Below, one piece after another: positions 38,946 through 47,600 of a stretch of DNA of 64,000 nucleotides. The notes below the pieces were generated by a model. It made no database searches. It saw only the letters and a list, made by a program, of their open reading frames with translations, and was not told the DNA's origin. Each line of letters opens with the position of its first letter. Within the stretch, counting starts at the first letter, position 1. The position numbers and the translations under genes are program-made. This DNA is from Ceratodon purpureus (Eukaryota > Streptophyta > Bryopsida > Pseudoditrichales > Ditrichaceae). The stretch spans positions 7,541,243 through 7,605,242 of the forward strand of contig CM026425.1 in assembly GCA_014871385.1 (NCBI GenBank), written 5' to 3'.

Positions 38946-39813
38946 TTAACCCCTAAAGTTCTAAGGGTATTTTTCATCAAAACTGCCTGAAAACAGCCCC
39001 CCTTCAAAGCAAGGTGAATTTTGAAAAGTTGGGGTCTTAACTAGTACATCCAACAGTAAGATCTTGTAGCTAACTTCTATGTCTATATGTCCACCAAATC
39101 TTACACACTCATTCCTCACCAATTGCAAGATCATAACATTCAAAGTTGAAAAACAAGTTTTTTTTCCCTCCACAAAAAGGGAACAACAGAGTTCTGAAGG
39201 CCCAAAAAACCATTTATAACATCATGGATTTTGGGGGTTTTGATGCACGTCAAAGAAGACTAAGTTAGCTAATTATTTTAAGAAAATCACATTCAAAAAA
39301 GTTGTGTAAGGTTGCCAAAAAGTTCATTTTCTGCTAGGGGGTATACTGAAATTCACAAACAAAGGCCGTTTTTTGACAATAAAAATAGCATATGAAAAAA
39401 AATTGGATTAAAAATCCAAACGGTGGAAACATGCTCTACTGCCTTCTTTATACATAGAAATTTTTATTTTTGAAAAATATCAAAATCTCAATTTTTGGTG
39501 GAATTTCAAAGGTTTGTCTTCGGGCAGATTTTCGCAGATTTTCGCAATTTTGGGCAGTTTTGGGCAGAATTTGCTGCATTCACAGTGGCTTAGAAAATTT
39601 CAGCAGCTGCCCAACGAGCAGCGTTTGACACTTAAACCTTCATAACTTTTGATCCCGATGTCGGAATTGAAAAATAAAAATACCAACACGAAGATCTCCG
39701 AACGGCTCACCTTCAATAAAAATTTCAGAAAATCCCGATGTAAATTGAAGTCACAGGTACATGCCCAAACTCTAAAAAAGCCCAAATGTGGCAGATTGTC
39801 CTTTAGGGGTTAA
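38946..39813 (+). mobile_element. piggyBac-like MITE
   Basis: The ends are TTAACCCCTAAAGTTCT and GTCCTTTAGGGGTTAA. CCAACAGTAAGATCTT lies about 105 bp inside the left end and AACATTCAAAGTTG about 80 bp later. The right third holds iterated GGGCAGATTTTCGC motifs (39520-39565). It is the closest relative of 28961-29684, which lies in the opposite orientation. Confidence 0.9.
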
Positions 39814-40266
39814 TATATATTTCCTTAAAACATGACTCTAAGTTTTGAACATCTTGCGCAATCATATTCTGTCCACCAATTTAAAATATTTTAATAAAAC
39901 TCTATTCATCATGACATAAATTTGATTACTTTAAAAAAATAATAGATTATAAAACATAATTTTACATGGATTGTTGATTACCATTTAAAAATATCTTTAA
40001 ATTTGGATTAGTCTTAATTCTATTAGTTGATCAAATACTATTAAAGGATTTTCTTTTTTGAAAAATATGAAAAAAGGTAAATATCCTAAGCTATAAGGAA
40101 ACAGTCATGTAATATTATAAAAGAAATTATCAATAAATTTTTAAATTATTTTGAGAGCATCTTATATTTCAGAAAATTTCCTTTTAAAAAAAAACTTTGT
40201 AGGACTCGGCTGGGAAGGGTTCAAACTGCTAATGTAAACAAGGCCTTCTTCTTACAATGGACATGG
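39814..40266. other. AT-rich DNA before the SINE
   Basis: No gene is seen. GGGTTCAAACTGC near 40218 followed by CTTCTTCTT at about 40247 could be a badly deleted SINE next to the better one, but this is too short to call. Confidence 0.35.
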
Positions 40267-40425
40267 TTAGGGACCATGACCTTGGTGTAGTGGTTTGAGT
40301 CATGGCACACCGATGAGGTGGATGTGAGTTCAAACCCCCATGCTAATGTGGTGCCTAATAAAAGTGAATAGAATGAACGAACACTATATTCACATAGGCC
40401 CCTTTGAGACCGGAGTTCTTCTTCT
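40267..40425 (+). mobile_element. tRNA-derived SINE with a LINE-like 3' tail
   Basis: The head has a pol III A box, TGGTGTAGTGG, at 40283-40293 and a B box, GAGTTCAAACCCC, at 40326-40338, with normal tRNA spacing. The 3' part from 40375 (GAACGAACACTATATTCAC, then a GAGACCGGAGTTCTTCTTC stretch) resembles the 3' end of the LINE family at 30865-31520 read in its sense direction. The flanks GGACATGG (40259-40266) and GGGCATGG (40426-40433) differ at one base and may be the target duplication. Confidence 0.78.
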
Positions 40426-41525
40426 GGGCATGGCCTTATTTCCAGCCACTTTCACTACCGTAACTTAGGGCCAACTTCGGCAAAAACAATTCTAAATATA
40501 ATTTTTTTATTAAAAAAAGAATTATGTAGCCTATTTGTTGGAAAATCATGAAATGAAAATAGATGAATAATGAAACATCTTGAAATCATAAACATAAATT
40601 TAAAACAAAATCAATTAAAAATGTTCAAATTGATCACAAGAGGTCCATTAAAATACAAACATTCAATGAAACTTCTTTTATTGTGGATGAAATCGAACTT
40701 AAAGATATTTATTTCTTGAAAATTTGAATATCAAAAATAAAATTATATAAATATATATTTATATTGCCAAACACCAAAATTAAAAATTAATTAATTATTT
40801 GACCAAGGGGAGACAGAGCTGCCCCTAAAATATGGTACTCCTCCAGAGCCCAAAGCTCATTTGAGAGTACATGCAATTTGTGTATCATCAGTTTGCAGCT
40901 ATGGCACGTCAACTCCGCGGACTGGGCCTTGATTTTGTGCTGGGTGTGCTCTTGCAGGGAAGACTCAATCAACTCATGTAGCGGTGCTGACAGCCTAAAT
41001 TTTTTGCAATATTACTCATACATGGGATTGCACTCTACAATCTAATTAGTAATTTCTTTGGCATGAAATGAATATGACAGATCTTCAATGGTGTGCGAAG
41101 ATCCACAGGCTGCAATAGATTACCTACTTGGATTAATATTTGACAGTGAAAGATGGTTCTATCCTCAATGAAGGCTACAAGATAGCGAGAAAATGCATAC
41201 ATCCCAAAGCAGGGCAGAGCAAACAAATCTAGTGATAGTGATGCCCTACCTAAATTGAAAGGAAAAAGTTGGAATGATGCAGCTGAGGTTGTTCCCAGAT
41301 CGAGCAGTTTCAAGTGCAAGTGACCATTGCCCATATTGTATTATCAAGAGTGTGTCATGGCCGGACCAAATTGCAGGGCAGTCCATTTTTGAAGATGTGA
41401 TCACAATGTGAGTAGCCGCGAAGATGTGGACACCACACTGAATTATACAAAGAGCTGTGGAGAAATCACAGAGATTTTGGTTGTGTGAAGATGTATGTTT
41501 ATGTAGTCTCTTGTAACCAAATTTT
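40426..41525. other. AT-rich DNA and an unrecognised GC-normal island
   Basis: From 40790 to 41480 the composition is balanced. On the minus strand, open stretches at 41035-41334 and 40787-40972 look exon-like: GT follows at plausible donor positions (GTAGGG and GTAGGT), and the second stretch is rich in charged and helical residues with a CHSC motif. I do not recognise a family. It may be a gene fragment or pseudogene. Confidence 0.3.
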
Positions 41526-41537
41526 AGTCAGCTTCAA

Positions 41538-42132
41538 GATAGATAAAAAGATAGATAGATAAAAACTCCGGACCCAAAATAGGGCCGGCGTGAATACAGT
41601 GTCTGTTCGTATGGTTAATGAACCAATGCCCACCAGACAAAGGGCCACTAATACCAAACTACTCACCCCTTTCGGGAATAGACACTATAGAAACCAATTA
41701 GTAGCGCAATGTAACTAGAAAAAGCTAAGAACAAAACTAGTAAACAAACATAAAAGGAAAACTAGTCGGCGGGGATGGGTTGATTGTTTTCCAGTCTCCG
41801 TTTGTGGAGTAGGATAGAGGCGGCGTGGTGTATAGCGATAGTATTGATGTCTTTGAATGTGCGGGAAATGGTAAGTTCGGGGATGTTAAATTTGGTGTGG
41901 AGAGAGGCCATTGATGGGGCATGTGTGGTACCGCGGGCCCCCGCGGTGATGACAAGGAGAGGCTCAACTGTCCATCCGCGGGAGATGATGTCATTGATGA
42001 GGGGTTGATATTTGTGAATTTTGTTGGTGATGGATTGTTGTGAGAAGCGGTCGTTGGTGTATGTGAATTCGATGAATTGTATTGTGAAAGCAGGCGAAGG
42101 TTGTGACGGGGGGGTGTGTAGGTATGGAAGGC
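41538..42132 (-). mobile_element. 5'-truncated LINE (hairpin family) with exact TSD
   Basis: AGTCAGCTTCAA flanks the insertion on both sides (41526-41537 and 42133-42144), an exact 12 bp target-site duplication. The element's 3' end, on the minus strand, is a hairpin (CCGGACCC with GGGCCGG, 41568-41588) followed by a TATC-type microsatellite tail. Upstream of the 3' UTR it keeps an unbroken coding end. This is the best-preserved copy in the window and probably the youngest of the longer ones. Confidence 0.9.
41762..42120 (-). CDS. C-terminal part of the LINE protein, 5'-truncated
   Basis: About 110 codons are open on the minus strand up to a TAG at 41762-41764. The frame has no nearby start codon because the element is truncated. 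Recognisable stretches are IEFTYTNDRF, KYQPLINDIISRGWTVEPL, VITAGARG and a final LLHKRRLENNQP. The pattern of an acidic strand, a lysine with a tyrosine, and a small hydrophobic strand ending in GARG resembles PD-(D/E)XK (restriction-like) endonuclease domains found at the C-terminus of some LINEs; that assignment is inference. The matching segment in the copy at 30865-31520 is decayed. The longer 199-codon frame overlapping it at 41737-42336 is in another register and is not the real product. Confidence 0.55.
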
Positions 42133-42354
42133 AGTCAGCTTCAACTTATTGGGGTGAGCACAAAGGTTGGGAGAATAATAAAGCACCAGAGCAGGTTCAC
42201 CCAACAAATGTTTTTTTTTTAAAAAAAAAAACACTGAGACTACAAGGACAAGAAAAAAGAAAAAAGAAATAAAAAAATTAAAAATTAAATAATTAAATTT
42301 GTAGTGTTTTCCTATTTCAGAGCTATTTGAGGTCATTCATTGTGATTTTCTTGC

Positions 42355-43194
42355 TTAACCCCTAAAGGACGAAGGAGTATTTCCACAGTTTTTCAGTACC
42401 TACAGTGCCATTCTTGCATTTTCCAAAGGGAGACAAATTTGACAAATTTTGGGTTTGGAGAAGCATTGGATTGGAAGATAATAACATTTGAAGTTTGGAA
42501 AATTGGTGAATTTCTGAAATATTATGAGTGAGTTTCCAAGTTTGATTGAAAATTGCTAATTCAAAAATTTATAAAAACTTAGCAACTAAAGCTAATTCTC
42601 TTCTCTAGTATGTTAAGTACATGCACATTTTTTAAAGATTTTTCGGAGTTACCAATTTGGAGAAAATGGGTTTGGAATAAGTGTCACTATGAATTTTATT
42701 TTTTTCAACATTGCACTTTTTGGAAAATTCAAAAGGTTTTCTGATAAATCCAAAACGGTGAAGCCATAAAAGAGTGGTCATACAAGCATTCCCCCCCAAA
42801 AAAAATGCTGAAAAAAAATCCACAAGGAGAGATCTTTATTTTTCAGTTTTCAATGTGCTCAAATTTTGGTTGAAACAATGACACTGTAGAAACACTAACT
42901 TCACTGTAGAAATACTAACTTCACTGTAGAAACACTAACTTCACTGTAGAAACACTAACTTCACTATAGAAACACTAACTTCACTGTAGAAACACCTCAC
43001 CGACCCATGTTGTTTCTTTTTTCTAAATTCAGGGTTTTAATTTTTCACTAAAATTTCAGCGTATCCTTATTGAAAACTTGATTCTAAAGAGGTTAGGAAC
43101 AAAAAACACTCAAATTGACCCTTCTAGGGCGTTTTACTAGGTTTTCTATTTCTGACACAACCCAAAAGTGGTTGCTTTGTCCTTTAGGGGTTAA
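42355..43194. mobile_element. piggyBac-like MITE containing a 20 bp tandem array
   Basis: The ends are TTAACCCCTAAAGGACG and TTGTCCTTTAGGGGTTAA, a strong inverted pair with TTAA on both sides. GATAATAACATTTGAAGTTTGG near 42476 corresponds to the shared AACGTTCAAAGTT block, but the body is otherwise its own subfamily. It holds a tandem array at 42882-42996. Confidence 0.88.
42882..42996. repeat. Tandem array of a 20 bp unit, about 5.8 copies
   Basis: The unit CACTGTAGAAACACTAACTT repeats with only single-base differences (one A-to-T, one G-to-A) before fading out. The array lies inside the piggyBac-like MITE at 42355-43194. Its near uniformity suggests recent expansion. Confidence 0.93.
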
Positions 43195-43197
43195 AAA

Positions 43198-43237
<40 letters not shown>

Positions 43238-44660
43238 TCTTGGGTGGTGGATTCTATTTTTTCTCCGAAAAAATATCTGCTCAATGGATGGTGACTCTAC
43301 TATGGTATATGGTAGCAATAAAAAACTTAGAACTTGATCTAAATTGCCTTCAAATCCACATGGAGCACAATTACGCTACATTTAAGTTGCTACATTAAAG
43401 GCACTACACATGTAGTGAGTAGGAATACGCTATTATGCATGTTAGGGCGGGATTATACATAAAATAATAGGTTCCAACTCATAGACATAACTGGCACCTT
43501 GTTCTTGGACGAAGGTATTGTAAGTGGGGTATCATCCTCAAAACACGTGAGTTATAAGAAAGTTGTGGTCCAAAATTTTGACATAAATAGTAAAAGAAGG
43601 GTTTCAATACATGATGAAGCAATAATAATAGTAAGAACATTAAAGCAAAAAAACATAATAATAACAATATTTAAAAAAAAATCAAATTGAAAATTTCTTA
43701 AATGTCCAAATTTATTTCTAAAAATTGTGATTTTTGGATTTGAACAATGAATTCTCAAATTAGAATTTTAGGCTAGACTTAAGGAATAGTAAGCTCTATG
43801 AAGTTACTATGTTTGCTGGATTGGAGTCTAAGGAATTAGTCCACTTTTACCTTGTAAGATTCCAATTAGAATTTTCATCCACTAAGAAAATATGGACTCC
43901 AACTCTCAACTTTTCTTTGGTGCAAACCCAAATGCTAGGTTCTAAGGCTATCTACAAATGAAAACCCTCCACTTTTTTTGGGTTTTATCCCAATATGTTT
44001 TGGTGTATACTGAGTGATAGACAACCAAGCAAATACGTGCTGTGAGACACTGAACTTAGAGTACCCAGGTAAAGGGAGCTCACTGATGTTTAGGATTGTA
44101 ATTTTTCCAGAACTTGAAAGTTTACAACTCAATGTACCAAGAGCCCCCATTTACCTGTGATTCTCTCGGTGGAACTTTCTGCTTGTGCTTGGTTTGGTTG
44201 CGTGCACTGACATGTTTATGCTACGTGTAACATGGGCACAACATGGTTTAACTTAATTGTACCCAAATGGCTGATTTACACAAGATTCAATGCAAAATGA
44301 CATCTACAATGTACTTGATGGCCCTAGGATAATGGATTTGATTGTATATTTGAAACCCTGTAATCTTGTAGGATAATTCTATTACCCATGAATTTGAAGA
44401 GACCATGCTGGAAATTATATTAATTCTGTACAAATCCTCGATAGTCTATACAAACTTAGGTAATACATGATAGAATCCGAAGGAATACCAGCATCTACAA
44501 AACTTTCCCCGAACTTGAACCTGAATTAAATCAACAAGGAGTTAGAACATAATTCACGGCTAGTTTTGTGAGAAGTATGCATTGCTACTTTGCCTAGCCA
44601 ACTTACAGACTGCATCTAGCAGCTGACATGCCGCAGACTAGCATCTCATAATTCAAATGG
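43195..44660. other. Intergenic DNA with a TA microsatellite
   Basis: A TA run followed by poly-T fills 43201-43238. From about 43940 the composition becomes balanced and may already include LINE-related or other sequence, but nothing is recognised before 44661. Confidence 0.4.
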
Positions 44661-45261
44661 TTGCATTTTGTATTGTTGCCACCAATGTCCCAAAGCTATG
44701 AGATTATGGAAGTTCGCGTTTCTGATCATGCACTGCACACGAAGGAGATACGTAACCTAAACCCGCCCAAGCAGTACTCCTTCGAGCAATGCGTCTTTGG
44801 GAGAAGGATTCGCCTTCGCTGCATGGGCAGCATCGTGCTGTGGGCGTTCATCAGAGGAATTGTACTGTGGGGCTGTTGGATCGTTCAGAATGACAAGGTT
44901 TTTGAAACCTCATTCTGGTCCAACCACAAGGTCCGAGCCTACATTTGGGACTCGCTTCTTGAATACAGACGAGTTGAATGGAACAAGACCAAGAAGAAGG
45001 TAGCTAGAGCGAAATCTCCCGAAAAAGCTACGAGTGCTCTGATGGCCTTCGATGCTACGTGGGCTGAGAAAGAGCTCTTTTGCATTCACAATGGCCTCTC
45101 TGTTTCTTGGAAGCACATTCCCCCTGATGTTCCGATTATTAGATGGTAGCTTGTTAGTTTTGTGTGTTTACTCTCTTCAGCCCTGGACGTTTGTCCGATG
45201 AGGGCCTGTACACTAATCTCTGCAATGGAATTTATTTGCTTCAAAAAAAAAAAAAAAAAAA
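44661..45261 (+). mobile_element. 5'-truncated plant L1-type LINE with poly(A) tail
   Basis: The open frame at 44661-45149 (162 codons) matches the C-terminal end of plant L1-type LINE ORF2: a WAFIRGIVLWGCWIVQND stretch, then IWDSLLEYRRVEW, typical of the region following the reverse transcriptase. A 3' UTR of about 90 bp with GGGCCTGTACACTAATCTC leads to an A20 tail at about 45242-45261. Reverse transcriptase and endonuclease domains are absent, so this is a truncated copy. No target duplication was found. The family differs from the hairpin LINE elsewhere in the window. Confidence 0.8.
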
Positions 45262-45941
45262 ACCAGTGGGCTTTGGCATTTGCAGGCGGAGTACGTCTGT
45301 GTTGGGGCACATAAATTCCTGCTCCCGAAATTTACTGGGTTCTTCTTTCAGATTCTGATAGTGACTTTCTTACACGTAAGACCTGTTGACTGCAACTTTG
45401 TGTGTGATTGAGTAACTTATTAGAGCTGCCTCACCCTATAGCCGAAGGCCAAGACTCCATAGGCAACCAATCAAATTGTAGAACATGGGAAATCCCCTCC
45501 AATGGCTCCATACTAGAGCCCAAGGTTCAAAATTTGACAACCTTCGAAATGCCTACTTGGAAATACTTTCTTTGAATTTTGGCGCCAATAGTTTGGAATT
45601 CCAACAAGGGGTTGGATAAATTACTAAAATACGAAAGAAAAAATTAACTTTCTTTAAAACTTAAATTATCTTTTCTGTTGACGTATGTAAAAAGAAATAA
45701 GAAGATTAAACTATTAATAATTGGTCATCTTCCACAAGCTTTGTCATACACTATGAAGTTGTTATATGAATGTGGTAAACTACAATAAAATTTGGTTACC
45801 ATCATTTGATGAACCTTTAAATGGCCTTGCCACTTTAAAACCTTCTAACAGAAATGTCTATATAATTATACAATGTAGTTCAAAAAATATGATGAAGGTT
45901 AATCATGTCTTTGTAGGGACATAAAATTGTTGTAATAATAA
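45262..45941. other. Intergenic DNA after the LINE
   Basis: The first 200 bp have balanced composition and the rest is AT-rich. No gene or paired repeat is visible. Confidence 0.45.
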
Positions 45942-46439
45942 TTAAGAGACCTTTTCACTTCTAAAATTTCTTATAGTTTTTTTTGCCAAAACTGTCAAAA
46001 TTCATTCCTTACCACTTTAGTTCTAATAAAATCTCAATCTAAGCATAGTCTTAAAATTAACTTGATATACTACTCATGCATAAAAATTGAACCAATAATT
46101 GTTCTTCATTTAGAAGATTGTATTGTATACTATAATTTGGATCAATTGAAACTTTGGATAGAAATTTGATTAAGAATTAATTACTAAAAATATAAAAAAA
46201 TCTTGAAAATAAATTTTTTGAGCCGCCCCAATTGAGCCTTGAAACTAAAAAGTTTCACAATTTCTAAACTATCTATTTTGTTATTTTGGTAAAAATTGGT
46301 TTCCCAACACAAAACTCTTTGAATTCTTTACTTAAATTAGTAAACAATTTGAAAATGGAAAAATAAAGATTGACACTTCATCTAGAGTGACCAAAACCTC
46401 CAAAATCCAAATTGAATTTTAAAGAACTTTGAGTATTAA
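45942..46439 (+). mobile_element. piggyBac-like MITE, diverged short form
   Basis: It is delimited by TTAAGAGACCTTTTC and a right end reading CTTTGAGTATTAA. The interior aligns with the reverse complement of 51448-51999 (for example GCCAAAACTGTCAAAATT and TTCTAATAAAATCTCAAT). Near 46380 it has the TTCATCTAG motif that precedes the right end of the longer copies. The ends are eroded, so it is an older copy. Confidence 0.62.
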
Positions 46440-47600
46440 ATACAATCTTTACCACCTAAATTCTTTTTTATAGCATTTTACATGATTGGTCCACTTTTCG
46501 GCACCTTCACTGATATTTGTACTTGGTAAGAACTAATTTCTTTTTTTCAAGTAGTCATTGCCAACTTGTGATTTGTCTTCCTAAACGATTTGTTTTGACA
46601 TGATGTTATGCATAAATAATTACAATTTTTTTGAGTGCTTTCTTGATTTCAAAACTTAACCATAAATTATGTTCATCATTGTACATCCCCAAAATTAATA
46701 TCTACTTATCATCCAAGCCCTTATTGAGGTGTCGCTTTTAAGTAGGTGGCACAACTAGGTGTACAATCCCACAGGACTGTGGTCCAAATCAGAGACTGTA
46801 ACCTCCCCAATACATGTGAATCCTGCACCATACATCCAAGGACAGCAGCCCAAAACTTACCCAAATTCAGTGTTCACATGTCCTCATCCATATTTTCCGT
46901 AATCTACGCCAACATTATTAATACATACTGTATGAGAGCAGGAGCAAGTCACCTCACATCCAAGCATTGCAAATTAACCAAAGCTTACACAAGTTAACAT
47001 CTCCATAACACACACCAGTGACACCACCACATCATCTAACTTGCCCATCAGCATTAACTTAGTGGTCGTTGCATAACTTAACCTCCATTGAGACAATATG
47101 TCCTAAAACCACCACCTCCCCTAATTATGACATGTAGACTTTTCTTTGGGTCACCACAATTGAGACCCAAAACCACCAATTGCACTATTTAAGCAGACCA
47201 ATGACATGCCAAGCATTGCAAAAAAATAATTGGTGGTTTTGGATATCATTATGTGTGAAAGTTAGTACCACATGGCGTAAACATGGAAAAATCTAGAAGA
47301 GTGATTTGGGTCACAAATTATTTTCCACTTTGAAATTTTGAATAAAATCGACAAATTAGATGTGGAATTTTTTTGCAATCCTTGTCAAAACCTATTCCAA
47401 ATGCAGTCATTTTTCCAAATTTACCACTGCCAAAAATAGACCAGATTGCTTACGTTCATGTTCATGGCTTTAGGACAATCAACCTTACCATAACAGACTC
47501 GAGCATGAGCCAGCTCATATGGATTACATTTCACACCAAGTCCACATCACCATAAATGCTAACTTGTCTGCCATAAAAAAAAGGGTGACGGAGCCTCAAC
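46440..47600. other. AT-rich DNA, no gene recognised
   Basis: Open frames here are under 85 codons. Composition becomes more balanced after about 46730. I see no repeat that pairs with another part of the window. Confidence 0.4.

Noticed and set aside
41737-42336. 199-codon minus-strand open frame
   Set aside because: It is in a different register from the coherent LINE protein, crosses the target duplication at 42133-42144 and has a Pro/Ser/Thr-biased composition typical of a shadow frame.
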